Counted from the stretch's first letter, positions 11,791-20,080 are shown. The stretch: 64,000 bases of DNA from Streptomyces virginiae (GCF_000720455.1 NZ_JOAK01000008.1:1-64000); one strand, 5' to 3'. The notes: a model not told the origin generated them from the sequence alone. Numbers and translations: made by a program.

Positions 11791-11810
11791 CCGTCCCGTC
11801 GACGGGACGG
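11791..11810. promoter_or_regulatory. Palindromic operator, copy A
   Basis: CCGTCCCGTCGACGGGACGG is a perfect 20-bp palindrome in the divergent region between the aminotransferase and lmbU-type genes, 125 bp upstream of the latter. The 16-bp core recurs at 13522-13537 and 15597-15612, each time between two divergently transcribed genes of the cluster. This suggests a dimeric pathway-specific regulator. Which protein binds is not shown. Confidence 0.7.
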
Positions 11811-11814
11811 CGCC

Positions 11815-11847
11815 GCCCCGAAGACGCCCCGAAGACGCCCCGAAGGC
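11815..11847 (+). repeat. Three 11-bp direct repeats upstream of lmbU-type gene
   Basis: Three head-to-tail copies of GCCCCGAAGAC (third copy GCCCCGAAGGC) start 4 bp after palindrome A. Direct repeats at 11-bp spacing are the usual layout of SARP binding sites, though the heptamer here is not a named consensus. About 30 bp downstream, AGCACGTGCT (11879-11888) is another perfect palindrome close to the gene start. Confidence 0.55.
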
Positions 11848-11935
11848 GCGTGCGCCCGGGCGACTTTGGCACGCCTTTAGCACGTGCTGCGAGCCTCCAC
11901 ACCTGTTCTGGGGGACCCCTTCACATGGAGGCACG

Positions 11936-12727
11936 ATGGCGATTCAGGCCGGCGACATCGACGGATCGAGAACGGGGCAGATCCGTCCGGCCCCCGAGCC
12001 GGCGCCGAGGGCGCGCAGGGGCATGGGCGAGGACCCGCGGCGCGGCCAGGTGCTGACCACGAAGGTGGGCCTGCAGATGCCGGCCGGGATGTCCTTCGAC
12101 GACTGGGAGAAGGCCGGGCGCCAGCTGTCCGGAATCGTGGATTCCTCATCCTGGTGGCTCGGCGACTGGCTCGTGTACGGCAAGGACCACTACACCGACC
12201 GCTACCAGCGCGGGATCCGGGCCGCGGGGCTCCAGTACCAGACCCTGCGCAACTACGCCTGGGTCTCCCGCCGCTTCGACTTCAGCCGGCGGCGGGGCTC
12301 CCTGAGCTTCCAGCACCACGCCGAGCTGGCGTCCCTGCCGCACGACGAGCAGGAGACCTGGCTCGACCGCGCCGAGCAGCGCAGATGGACCACCAAGCAG
12401 CTGCGCGGCGCCATCCGCGCCGCACGCGAGAGCCAGGACCGGGTCCGGGTCCCCGCGGAACCGACGCGGAGGCTCGAAGTGCCGGGCAGCCGTCTGCAGT
12501 GGTGGCACCGGGCGGCCGAGCAGGCGGGCGTGGACTTCGAGCGCTGGGTGCTCGTCACCTTGGACAGCGCGGCCAAGCAGGCCCTGGCCGAACTCGGCAG
12601 GCTGGACGCCGCGGACGGGCCGGCGGAGCTCACGGCGCCGACCGCACCCGGTGGGCCGCTGGAGATCGAGGGGCCGAAGCCGCCCGCGGAGCGGGGTGGG
12701 TCCGAAGGGCCGGCCTCCGGTGCCTGA
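11936..12727 (+). CDS. LmbU-family transcriptional regulator
   Basis: 263 residues. The central part carries the signature of the LmbU/NovE/HmtD group: SFDDWEKAGRQL, SSSWWLGDWLVYG, YQTLRNYAWVSRRF and LSFQHHAELASL. LmbU of the lincomycin cluster is a dimeric DNA-binding activator of its own cluster. The C-terminal 40 residues are Pro/Gly-rich and probably flexible. The ATG at 11936 follows GGAGG by 4 nt; an ATG at 11925 is too close to any ribosome binding site. It is divergent from the aminotransferase operon and convergent with the piperazate synthase gene. It is the only obvious regulator inside the cluster, so it is the first candidate for binding palindromes A-C. That link is inference. 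Confidence 0.9.
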   Translation: MAIQAGDIDGSRTGQIRPAPEPAPRARRGMGEDPRRGQVLTTKVGLQMPAGMSFDDWEKAGRQLSGIVDSSSWWLGDWLVYGKDHYTDRYQRGIRAAGLQYQTLRNYAWVSRRFDFSRRRGSLSFQHHAELASLPHDEQETWLDRAEQRRWTTKQLRGAIRAARESQDRVRVPAEPTRRLEVPGSRLQWWHRAAEQAGVDFERWVLVTLDSAAKQALAELGRLDAADGPAELTAPTAPGGPLEIEGPKPPAERGGSEGPASGA

Positions 12728-12754
12728 CGCACCGCGCGGCCGCCCGCGGCGCAC

Positions 12755-12785
12755 GGGCCCGCACTCCGCGGGGGAGTGCGGGCCC
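12755..12785. terminator. Bidirectional terminator
   Basis: 13-bp perfect stem (GGGCCCGCACTCC and its complement) with a 5-nt loop, between the converging lmbU-type and piperazate-synthase genes. There is no T-run, as is common in Streptomyces. Confidence 0.7.
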
Positions 12786-12804
12786 CGCGGGGGTGTCCGC
12801 CGGA

Positions 12805-13455
12805 TCAGGGCAGCTGCCGCATGAGGTCGGCCGTGTCGCGCTGCCGCGGGCACCCGCTGTGGGTGAAGGACTCCAGCACCCGTCCGCGCACCTCGGCGGG
12901 CTGTTCCTGGCTGAGCTTGAACATGCCCTCGGCGCCGGTCACGGTGATCCGGAAGGCGCCCACGCCCGGCAGGAGCTGGTGGAAGTAGCCGACCGAGTCG
13001 GTCATGTCCCAGCCCGTCCCGAACTTCGCCTCCTCGAAGGCGCGCACGGTGGACCGCACCACCTCCATCGTCTCCTCGCTCGATTCGATCTTCTCCACGA
13101 CGCCGCGTACGTGCACCGAGGTGAAATCCCATGTCGGGGCCGCCGGTGATTTCTCGTACACCGTCGGGGAGACATAGGAATGCGGGCCGGTGAAGGTCAG
13201 CAGGACGACGCCGCCCGTCTTCATTGCCGCCCAGTGCGGATTCGCCTTGTTCATGTGGCCGAGGAGCCTGGCCCCTGAAAGGTCCGGGGCCCATGCGTCC
13301 AAATTCTCCTGCGGATCGGCGATGACCGGCAGATGCGTGGCGAACGGGCCGTCCTCGACGGTCCCGTTGGTCACCGCCAGGGCCAATGGATTCTCGCGCA
13401 TCAGATCGGTCATCCATGAACTGTCGGGTTCACGGTAGTTACTGGGGACGAACAT
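12805..13455 (-). CDS. Piperazate synthase, PaiB-like (KtzT/PipS type)
   Basis: 216 residues of the PaiB 'FMN-binding negative regulator' fold: MFVPSNYREPD, ATHLPVI, GHMNKANPHW, TFTGPHSYVSP, WDFTSVHVRG, FKLSQEQP. In actinobacterial clusters, members of this family next to an ornithine N-hydroxylase are heme-dependent enzymes. They close N5-hydroxyornithine to piperazic acid by forming an N-N bond (KtzT of the kutzneride pathway). Here an ornithine hydroxylase is divergently transcribed 234 bp away and an MbtH gene lies beyond it, which makes that reading much more likely than a transcription factor. Palindrome B lies 65 bp upstream of the start. The alternative is a true PaiB-type regulator. 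Family assignment is firm; the enzymatic role is inferred from context. Confidence 0.85.
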   Translation of the reverse strand: MFVPSNYREPDSSWMTDLMRENPLALAVTNGTVEDGPFATHLPVIADPQENLDAWAPDLSGARLLGHMNKANPHWAAMKTGGVVLLTFTGPHSYVSPTVYEKSPAAPTWDFTSVHVRGVVEKIESSEETMEVVRSTVRAFEEAKFGTGWDMTDSVGYFHQLLPGVGAFRITVTGAEGMFKLSQEQPAEVRGRVLESFTHSGCPRQRDTADLMRQLP

Positions 13456-13519
13456 CCTGAATTCACCCTTTCGGTCGGCGCGGTGCGTGAATACATGAAA
13501 ATCCGGACCGACCGTACCG

Positions 13520-13539
13520 CTGTCCCGTCACCGGGACAC
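13520..13539. promoter_or_regulatory. Palindromic operator, copy B
   Basis: CTGTCCCGTCACCGGGACAC has perfect arms TGTCCCG/CGGGACA around TCAC. It matches copy A at 15 of 20 positions. It sits between the divergent piperazate synthase and ornithine hydroxylase genes, 65 bp and 150 bp from their starts, and could serve both promoters. Confidence 0.65.
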
Positions 13540-13689
13540 CGGCCTTCGGTATTCGGATCGCGCAAAGGCCGCTCGGATTGCCTTGTTGGTGCCTTCAGGT
13601 TGGCGCCGGGACGTTCTCCGGCGCAATACTGAAGAAAGGTCTCCCGGATCACCGGTCGAGATTCCAAGACGCTAGCGGGAGAATTGTCT

Positions 13690-15054
13690 ATGGGTACAAC
13701 GGGTACGCATAACCATGAAATTCACGACGTGGTCGGCATCGGCTTCGGCCCGTCCAACCTGTCGCTCGCAATCGCTCTGGAAGAGCACCGGGCCAACGTT
13801 CCGGACCGTCCGGTGAAGGCCGTGTTCTTCGAGCGCCAGGCGTCGTTCGGATGGCACCGCAACATGCTGCTGCCGTCGACGACCATGCAGATCTCGTTCC
13901 TGAAGGACCTGGCGACCTTCCGCAATCCGGTGTCCCGGTTCAGCTTCGTCTCGTATCTCCACGAGGCCGGGCGCCTGGTGCAGTTCGTCAACAACCAGGA
14001 TTTCTTCCCGACCCGGCAGGAATTCCACCACTACCTGGAATGGGCGGCGGCGGGCCTCGCCGACCGGGTGTCCTACGGATCAGAGGTCACCGCGATCCGG
14101 CCCGCCGGGGACGCCGGGCGCGGATCCCCCGACCACCTCGAGCTGGAGGTGCGGGGCGCCGGCGGCGACGTCCGGCTGGTCAAGACGCGCAACGTGGCCA
14201 TATCGACCGGCCTGGTGCCGCGCCTGCCGGCCGGGGTGACCGCGGACGAACGGGTCTGGCACAGCTCCCAGTTCCTGGAGAGGTTCCGCGGCCTCGACCC
14301 CAACGAGCTCAAGAGCGTGGCGGTGGTCGGCGCCGGCCAGAGCGCGGCCGAGATCACCCGGTTCCTGTACGACACGCTCCCGCACGCGCGCGTCAGCGCG
14401 GTCATCCCGTCCTACGGGTACTCCGTCGCGGACGACACGCCCTTCGCCAACCAGGTGTTCGACCCGGCCGCGGTCGACGAGTACTACTTCGGCACCGACC
14501 GGGCGCGGGAGGCCTTCTGGCGCTACCACCGCAACACGAACTACTCCGTCGTCGACGACGAGGTGATCCGCGCCCTGCACCAGCGCTCGTACGAGGAGGA
14601 GGTGCGCGGCGACAAGCGGCTGCACTTCCTCAACCTCACCCGGGTCGCCGAGGTCGGCCGGGTCGGCAACGAGACGCGGCTCACCCTCAACTCGCTGCTC
14701 GACAGCGAGCCGCAGGAGCTGGACGTCGACGCGCTCGTCTTCGCGACGGGCTACGAGGGCATGGACCCCGCCGGCCTGCTCGGCGACTTCGACCGGCACT
14801 TCCTGCGCGACGAGACGGGCCGCCACCGGGTGGAGCGCGACTACCGCCTCGTCACCGCGTCGGGCCTGTCCTGCGGGATCTACCTCCAGGGCGGCACCGA
14901 GCACACCCACGGCCTGTCGTCGTCCCTGCTGTCGAACATCGCCGTGCGCAGCGGGGAGATCGCCGACTCCATCGTCCTGCGCAGGGCCGAGCAGGAACTG
15001 GCCGGGGCGCGTGCCGTCGAGGCCGCCGGCGCGGGTGCGGCCGTCCGGGCCTGA
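13690..15054 (+). CDS. L-ornithine N5-hydroxylase (KtzI/PvdA/SidA family)
   Basis: 454 residues. Class B flavin N-hydroxylase motifs: the FAD loop GIGFGPSNLSLA near residue 20, the NADPH loop VAVVGAGQSAAE near 215, HRNTNYSVVDDEVI, and ATGYEG near 355. It hydroxylates the side-chain amine of ornithine (less likely lysine) using NADPH and O2. Together with the divergent PaiB-like gene it forms the known two-step route to piperazate. The ATG at 13690 is chosen because GGGAG lies 8 nt upstream; the TTG at 13684 is too close. A siderophore role is possible for this family alone, but no siderophore synthetase is present. Confidence 0.92.
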   Translation: MGTTGTHNHEIHDVVGIGFGPSNLSLAIALEEHRANVPDRPVKAVFFERQASFGWHRNMLLPSTTMQISFLKDLATFRNPVSRFSFVSYLHEAGRLVQFVNNQDFFPTRQEFHHYLEWAAAGLADRVSYGSEVTAIRPAGDAGRGSPDHLELEVRGAGGDVRLVKTRNVAISTGLVPRLPAGVTADERVWHSSQFLERFRGLDPNELKSVAVVGAGQSAAEITRFLYDTLPHARVSAVIPSYGYSVADDTPFANQVFDPAAVDEYYFGTDRAREAFWRYHRNTNYSVVDDEVIRALHQRSYEEEVRGDKRLHFLNLTRVAEVGRVGNETRLTLNSLLDSEPQELDVDALVFATGYEGMDPAGLLGDFDRHFLRDETGRHRVERDYRLVTASGLSCGIYLQGGTEHTHGLSSSLLSNIAVRSGEIADSIVLRRAEQELAGARAVEAAGAGAAVRA

Positions 15055-15074
15055 CCCGGGATCCCCCGCACGGC

Positions 15075-15124
15075 CGAAGGGTGGGCCCCGGTGCTGTTCG
15101 TCCAGCACCGGGGCCCACCCTTCG
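15075..15124. terminator. Bidirectional terminator
   Basis: 22-bp perfect stem with a 6-nt loop (TTCGTC), starting CGAAGGGTGGG. It lies between the convergent ornithine hydroxylase and MbtH genes. Confidence 0.85.
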
Positions 15125-15177
15125 TACGTCATCGGCCGTTCCGCGGAATGCGCGCAATACGCGGCACCCCCATCACT

Positions 15178-15414
15178 TCACGCGGCGTCGGCGGAAACCC
15201 GGTCCGCGGCCATCGCGTCGCGCAGGCTCTGCGGCCGCAGGTCGGTCCAATTCGCCTCGACGTACTCCAGGCACAGCTGGCGGCTTTCCTCACCGAAAAC
15301 GATGCGCCAGCCGGCGGGAACCTCGGCGAACGACGGCCAAAGCGAGTGCTGGTCCTCGTCGTTCACCAGTACGTAGAACCGGCCGTCAGCGTCGTCGAAC
15401 GGGTTGCTGCTCAT
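15178..15414 (-). CDS. MbtH family protein
   Basis: 78 residues starting MSSNPFDD, a normal MbtH length. The signature is intact: [14 protein letters not shown] and [11 protein letters not shown]. MbtH proteins bind and activate or solubilise NRPS adenylation domains. None is in the window, so an NRPS should lie nearby, most likely left of position 1. The ATG at 15414 follows GGAG by 8 nt; upstream in-frame codons are not MbtH-like. The gene is divergent from the acetylglutamate kinase gene, with palindrome C between them. Confidence 0.95.
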   Translation of the reverse strand: MSSNPFDDADGRFYVLVNDEDQHSLWPSFAEVPAGWRIVFGEESRQLCLEYVEANWTDLRPQSLRDAMAADRVSADAA

Positions 15415-15594
15415 GAATCCACTCCAATTCAAGCCGTTCACGGTGCGCTTCCCGGACGGGAAACGGACCGTCATCCATTAAGGGGGAGGGAGTTGGCGGG
15501 ACCGCCGTGCCCGATCATGGCACCTTTCGGCCGCCCGGTGGAGCCCGGTGTGGGGACGGGGCGTCCCGCCGGCACCGTCGACGCGTTTGTCCCG

Positions 15595-15614
15595 CCGTCC
15601 TGTTGACGGGACGG
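15595..15614. promoter_or_regulatory. Palindromic operator, copy C
   Basis: CCGTCCTGTTGACGGGACGG differs from copy A at 2 of 20 positions. It lies between the divergent MbtH and acetylglutamate kinase genes. Further GTCCCG half-sites occur just to the left, near 15562 and 15588. Confidence 0.68.
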
Positions 15615-15784
15615 CTCCCGCTCCGAACACCTTGCACCAAATTCCCGCGGTTCTGGTCGAGTTCCCGGGAACGGACTTCCGGTCGCGCCTTATCGCGCGC
15701 AATGCTGGACGGGCGACCACGGCCCCGTGCCGTGGTCCTTCACGTCCCCGGGAGCCGGAGTCCTCCACAGAAGGAGTTGTGCCG

Positions 15785-16789
15785 ATGAGCGTCGCCAGCG
15801 CGGCCGGCCGTTCTCTTCACCCTGCGCACGAGGTTCTCATGACGACCCCCCGGCGGACCGCCCTGGACAAGGCGCGGTCCGTCTGTGAGGCGCTGCCATG
15901 GCTGACCCGCCACCAGAACCGCACCGTCGTCATCAAACTGGGCGGGCACGCCATGGTCGACGAGCAGCTGACCGCGGCTTTCGCCAGCGACGTCGTCTTC
16001 CTGCGCTACGCCGGACTGAAGCCCGTGGTCGTCCACGGCGGCGGCCCGCAGATCGGAGCCGAACTCGAACGGCGCGGCCTGGTCAGCGAGTTCAAGGCGG
16101 GCCTGCGGGTCACCTCGCCGCCCGCGATGGACGTGGTCCGGATGGTGCTCGCCGGGCGCGTCCAGCGCGAACTCGTCGGGCTGATCAACGCGAACGGCCC
16201 GCTGGCCGTCGGCATGACCGGCGAGGACGCCGACACCCTCACCGCCGTCCGGCACGTGCCGTGGGTCGACGGCGAACCGGTGGACATCGGCCGGGTCGGC
16301 GACATCACCCGCGTGGACACCGGCGCCATCGAGGCGCTCCTCGCCGACGGCCGCATCCCGGTCGTCTCGTCCGTCGCCCGCAGCGCCGAGGACGGCCACG
16401 TCTACAACGTCAACGCCGACACGGCGGCGGCCGCGCTGGCCACCGCGCTGCGCGCCCAGGCGCTCGTGATGCTCACCGACGTGGAGGGCCTGTACGCGGG
16501 CTGGCCGGCCGGCGGCGAGGTCATCGCCCGGCTCACCGCCCGCGAGCTGGAGAAGCTGCTGCCGGAGCTCGCCGACGGGATGGTCCCCAAGATGACCGGC
16601 TGCCTGCACGCCGTGCGGGGCGGCGTCGGCACCGCGCGTGTGATCGACGGACGGGTCCCGCACGCGGTCCTGCTGGAGATGTTCACGGACGAGGGGGTCG
16701 GCACGGTGATCGTGCCGGACCCCGAAGCGGACGAGGAGGCGGACCAGGGGGCGGGCCCGGAGCCGGGGTCGGACGGGGTGCGGCGATGA
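15785..16789 (+). CDS. argB: N-acetylglutamate kinase, cluster-associated copy
   Basis: 334 residues. Amino-acid kinase fold: [31 protein letters not shown] and LTDVEGLY. It phosphorylates N-acetyl-L-glutamate, the committed step toward ornithine and arginine. An N-terminal helix ([14 protein letters not shown]) and a C-terminal [13 protein letters not shown] segment resemble arginine-sensitive enzymes, so feedback inhibition may be retained. AAGGAG lies 8 nt before the ATG at 15785. No argC, argJ or argD is adjacent. Together with the ornithine hydroxylase and palindrome C this suggests a dedicated copy that raises ornithine for piperazate. The last 20 residues are acidic and not typical of the family core. 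Confidence 0.93.
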   Translation: MSVASAAGRSLHPAHEVLMTTPRRTALDKARSVCEALPWLTRHQNRTVVIKLGGHAMVDEQLTAAFASDVVFLRYAGLKPVVVHGGGPQIGAELERRGLVSEFKAGLRVTSPPAMDVVRMVLAGRVQRELVGLINANGPLAVGMTGEDADTLTAVRHVPWVDGEPVDIGRVGDITRVDTGAIEALLADGRIPVVSSVARSAEDGHVYNVNADTAAAALATALRAQALVMLTDVEGLYAGWPAGGEVIARLTARELEKLLPELADGMVPKMTGCLHAVRGGVGTARVIDGRVPHAVLLEMFTDEGVGTVIVPDPEADEEADQGAGPEPGSDGVRR

Positions 16790-16828
16790 GCGCGTCGGTC
16801 GTGCCGGGCCGATTATCCACCGACCATC

Positions 16829-16850
16829 GTGGCGCCATGATGGCGCCATG
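16829..16850. repeat. Two 11-bp-spaced TGGCGCCA sites
   Basis: GTGGCGC and ATGGCGC start exactly 11 bp apart (16829 and 16840). Each lies in a small palindrome (TGGCGCCA, ATGGCGCCAT). They are about 370 bp upstream of the MMPL gene. Confidence 0.55.
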
Positions 16851-17051
16851 TGGCCGCGGGCGATGCCACGGCCCGGTACGGGCGGCCGCGGCGAGTGGTG
16901 GCCGGTATCAACTGCCTTCTTTTGTCCCGCGCTTGACCCAATCCGCGCTCGCCCCGGGCCCCGATCGCCCAGGTCGGCGGGTTCTGCCCACTCGCGCCGC
17001 AGCCCCCGTACGGCCGTGCGCCGAGCCTCCTGATCCGGCCACTCCGGCCCC

Positions 17052-17102
17052 ATGGCGCAGAAATGGCGCGACAGTGGCGCCATATGTGTGCCATCATGGC
17101 GT
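17052..17102. repeat. Array of 11-bp-phased RTGGCGC repeats upstream of MMPL gene
   Basis: RTGGCGC-like heptamers begin at 17052, 17063, 17074 and 17096, and a degenerate one at 17085. That is five units exactly one helical turn apart. Phased direct repeats of this kind are the usual target of SARP-type activators. The last unit is 110 bp before the MMPL start. Confidence 0.6.
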
Positions 17103-17211
17103 CACGGAAGGCGCCCCGTAGGGCCGGGCCTACGGCCGGCCGCGCCGATCGCCCTGCCCGACCGAACCACCCCCGCTCGCACCACCGATTCAAACAGGAG
17201 TTCTTTTCGTT

Positions 17212-19461
17212 ATGGCCACTTTCCTTTACAAAGTGGGTCGGTTCGCCTTCCGGCGACGAGGCCTGGTCGCCCTGCTGTGGGTCGCCGTCCTGGTCGGAGT
17301 CGGTTTCGCGGCCTCCACCGCGCCGGCTCCGCCCGCCGATACGTTCTCCATGCCGGGTACGGAGTCCCAGAAGGCCTTCGACCTGCTGAAGGAGAAGTTC
17401 CCGGCCATGAGCGTGGACGGCGCCACCGCCCGCGTGGTCGTCCGTACGCCCGGCGGCGAGAAGCTCTCCGACCCCGCCCAGAAGGCCAAGGTCGAGGCGC
17501 TCGTCGGAGCGCTCGCCAAGGCGCCGGACGTGGTCTCCGCGTCCGACCCCTTCGCCACCAATGCCATCAGCCAGGACGGCACCACGGCCTACGCCGTCGC
17601 CACCTACAAGCTGACCGCGCTCAAGCTGACCGACGAGGCCCACGACGGCCTCGACAAGGTGCTCGGCGACGCCCGGGCCGCCGGACTCGTCGTCGAGGCC
17701 GGCGGTGACGCCGTCAAGGTCGACGGAGCACCGGGCGGCGGCGCCGAAGGCATCGGCATCCTGATCTCCGCGATCGTCCTGGTCCTCACCTTCGGCTCGA
17801 TGATCGCCGCCGGCATGCCCCTGCTCACGGCCATCCTGGGCGTCGCCATCGGTGGTGCGGCCATCACCGCGCTGGGCAGCACCCTCGGTCTGTCCAGCAC
17901 GACGTCCACCCTCGCGCTGATGATCGGCCTCGCGGTCGGCATCGACTACGCCCTGTTCATCGTCTCCCGCTACCGCTCCGAGATGGCCGAGGGCCGCGAG
18001 CGCCAGGACGCCGCGGGACGGGCCGTCGGCACGGCCGGCTCCGCCGTCGTCTTCGCCGGACTCACCGTCATCGTCGCCCTCGCCGGCCTCGCCGTCGTGA
18101 ACATCCCGATGCTCACCAAGATGGGCCTCGCCGCCGCAGGCACGGTCGCCGTCGCGGTCCTCATCGCGGTCACCTTCGTCCCGGCCCTCCTCGGCTTCGC
18201 ACCGATCAAGGTCATGCCCCGCCGCGACCGCAAGCAGTACAGCGGCAAGCCCCTCACCGAGCGCCAGCAGCGCAAGGCCGACAAGCGGGCCGCCAAGGGC
18301 GGCAAGCCGAACCTGGGCACCCGCTGGGCGCGGTTCGTGGTCCGCCGCCCGCTCGTCGTCCTCCTCTTCGGTGTCGTCGGCCTCGGCGTCGTCGCCGTAC
18401 CGGCCGCGAGCCTGCAGCTCGGCCTGCCCGGCGAGGGCACCATGGCGCCGGAGACCACCCAGCGCAAGGCCTACGACATGCTGTCCGAGTCCTTCGGGGC
18501 CGGGTTCAACGGCCCGCTGATGGTCACCGTCCAGGCCAAGGACGCGGCGACCGCCGCCGCCGGCGTGGGCAAGGAGCTCGCCAAGGTCGAGGGCGTCGCC
18601 ACGGTGACCCCCGCCACGCCCAACGACAAGGGCGACACCGCGGTGCTCACCGTCATCCCGAAGACCGGACCCACCGAGACCGAGACCGAGGAACTCGTCG
18701 GACACATCCGGGGAGTCGCCGGCACCCTCGGCTCGGGCAACGGCGGCGCCGAGATCCTGGTGACCGGTCAGACCGCCCTGTTCATCGACTTCTCCCAGAC
18801 CCTCGACGACGCGATGCTGCCCTACCTGGGCCTGGTCGTCGGACTCGCCTTCCTCCTGCTGGTCCTGGTCTTCCGCTCGCTGCTCGTCCCGCTCAAGGCG
18901 GCCCTCGGTTTCCTGCTCTCCGTGAGCGCGGCCATCGGCGCGGTCGTCGCCGTCTTCCAGTGGGGCTGGCTCGGGGAGTTCTTCGGCGTCGAACAGCCCG
19001 GCCCGATCATGAGCACCCTGCCGATCTTCATGATCGGTGTCGTGTTCGGCCTCGCGATGGACTACGAGGTCTTCCTCGTGACCCGGATGCGGGAGGCCCA
19101 CGTGCACGGGGCGCAGCCCAAGGACGCGGTCGTCACCGGATTCCGCTACGGCGGCCGGGTGGTCGGCGCCGCCGCGATCATCATGGTCAGCGTCTTCTCC
19201 GGCTTCATCATGGAGGACAACGTCTTCGTCAAGATGGTCGGCTTCAGCCTCGCCGTCGCCGTCCTCTTCGACGCCTTCGTCGTCCGCATGGCCCTGGTGC
19301 CCGCGCTGTTCGCCCTGTTCGGCCGGTCGGCCTGGTGGCTGCCCCGCTGGCTCGACCGGGTGCTGCCGAACATGGACGTCGAGGGCGAGAAGCTCAGCCG
19401 CACCGCCCCCGTCCTGCCCTCCCAGCAGCGCCGCGAACAGGAGGCCGGCGCCCTGCGCTGA
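17212..19461 (+). CDS. MMPL/RND family exporter
   Basis: 749 residues in the twice-repeated MMPL layout. There is one N-terminal membrane helix (about 15-35), a large extracytoplasmic loop, five further helices (about 180-340) with GLAVGIDYALFIVSRYRSE, then a second helix (about 380-400), loop and helix bundle with GLAMDYEVFLVTRMRE. The two D-Y motifs inside the membrane are the proton-relay residues of this family. Actinobacterial members export lipids or cluster products (ActII-3 type). AGGAG lies 11 nt before the ATG. It follows argB on the same strand after 422 bp with its own regulatory arrays, so it is probably separately controlled. Export of the cluster product is inferred. Confidence 0.92.
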   Translation: MATFLYKVGRFAFRRRGLVALLWVAVLVGVGFAASTAPAPPADTFSMPGTESQKAFDLLKEKFPAMSVDGATARVVVRTPGGEKLSDPAQKAKVEALVGALAKAPDVVSASDPFATNAISQDGTTAYAVATYKLTALKLTDEAHDGLDKVLGDARAAGLVVEAGGDAVKVDGAPGGGAEGIGILISAIVLVLTFGSMIAAGMPLLTAILGVAIGGAAITALGSTLGLSSTTSTLALMIGLAVGIDYALFIVSRYRSEMAEGRERQDAAGRAVGTAGSAVVFAGLTVIVALAGLAVVNIPMLTKMGLAAAGTVAVAVLIAVTFVPALLGFAPIKVMPRRDRKQYSGKPLTERQQRKADKRAAKGGKPNLGTRWARFVVRRPLVVLLFGVVGLGVVAVPAASLQLGLPGEGTMAPETTQRKAYDMLSESFGAGFNGPLMVTVQAKDAATAAAGVGKELAKVEGVATVTPATPNDKGDTAVLTVIPKTGPTETETEELVGHIRGVAGTLGSGNGGAEILVTGQTALFIDFSQTLDDAMLPYLGLVVGLAFLLLVLVFRSLLVPLKAALGFLLSVSAAIGAVVAVFQWGWLGEFFGVEQPGPIMSTLPIFMIGVVFGLAMDYEVFLVTRMREAHVHGAQPKDAVVTGFRYGGRVVGAAAIIMVSVFSGFIMEDNVFVKMVGFSLAVAVLFDAFVVRMALVPALFALFGRSAWWLPRWLDRVLPNMDVEGEKLSRTAPVLPSQQRREQEAGALR

Positions 19462-19476
19462 CCCCCTGCGAGGAAC

Positions 19477-19527
19477 GGAACGCCCGTGCGCCGACGGCCC
19501 CGAGAGCCGTCGGCGCACGGGCGTTCC
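19477..19527. terminator. Bidirectional terminator
   Basis: 22-bp perfect stem (GGAACGCCCGTGCGCCGACG... and its complement) with a 7-nt loop, between the converging MMPL and Lrp genes. Confidence 0.88.
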
Positions 19528-19569
19528 CGCCGCCGTCCGCCGGGGCCCGCTCCCCGGCCGCGCCGTCGA

Positions 19570-20034
19570 TCAGGAAGGTCCGCGGTCGACCGGCAGGCCC
19601 GTCGGTTCCTTGATGCGCTTCATGATGATCTGCGAGTTGACCTCGGTGATGCCGGTGAGGGCGGTCAGCTTCTCGATCCACAGCCGCTCGTACGCACGCA
19701 GGTCCGCGACCGCGATCCGCAGCAGGCAGCCGGGGCTGCCGAAGAGGCGGTACGCCTCGATCACGTCGGGGATGTCCTGGAGGGCGGCCTCGAAGGCCTC
19801 GACCGCCGCGCGGTCCCGGCGCACCTCGACCGAGACGAGCACCTCGAAGCCGCGCTCGACCGCCTCGGGGTCGATCACCGCGCGGTAGCCCTGGATCACC
19901 CCGTCCTGCTCCAGCTGACGCACCCGGCGCATGCACGGGGACGGGGTCAGCCCCACGCGCTGGGCGAGCTCCTGGTTGCTCAGCCGCCCGTCGGCCTGGA
20001 GCTCGCGCAAGATATCGCGGTCAATGGCGTCCAT
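19570..20034 (-). CDS. Lrp/AsnC family transcriptional regulator
   Basis: 154 residues. The N-terminal helix-turn-helix (DAIDRDILRELQADGRLSNQELAQRVGLTPSPCMRRVRQL) is followed by the RAM/AsnC effector domain ending in VNSQIIMKRIKEPTGLP. The ATG at 20034 fits the conserved family start. It is divergent from the asparaginase gene across 135 bp, which suggests it controls that gene in response to asparagine or another amino acid. This is context inference. Confidence 0.93.
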   Translation of the reverse strand: MDAIDRDILRELQADGRLSNQELAQRVGLTPSPCMRRVRQLEQDGVIQGYRAVIDPEAVERGFEVLVSVEVRRDRAAVEAFEAALQDIPDVIEAYRLFGSPGCLLRIAVADLRAYERLWIEKLTALTGITEVNSQIIMKRIKEPTGLPVDRGPS

Positions 20035-20080
20035 GGCGCAATTATCACCCACGGCTTCTCGGCCACCCCGGCGGAAGACG

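Larger units (their letters stand above)
16790..17211. other. Intergenic region with phased TGGCGC repeats
   Basis: 422 bp without a convincing gene. It holds two groups of TGGCGC-containing repeats (listed separately) and a GTCCCG half-site near 16923. It is expected to contain the MMPL gene promoter. Confidence 0.6.

Noticed and set aside
11693..11935. N-terminal extension of the LmbU-type protein
   Set aside because: The extension runs through palindrome A and the 11-bp repeats, shows no family similarity, and a GGAGG precedes ATG 11936.
12805..13455. PaiB-like protein as a simple transcriptional repressor
   Set aside because: No helix-turn-helix is visible, and pairing with an ornithine N-hydroxylase and MbtH favours the KtzT-type enzyme; kept as an alternative only.
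16813..19518. Long minus-strand frame opposite the MMPL gene
   Set aside because: Acidic, repetitive translation (many D, E, G); a shadow of the MMPL coding sequence.
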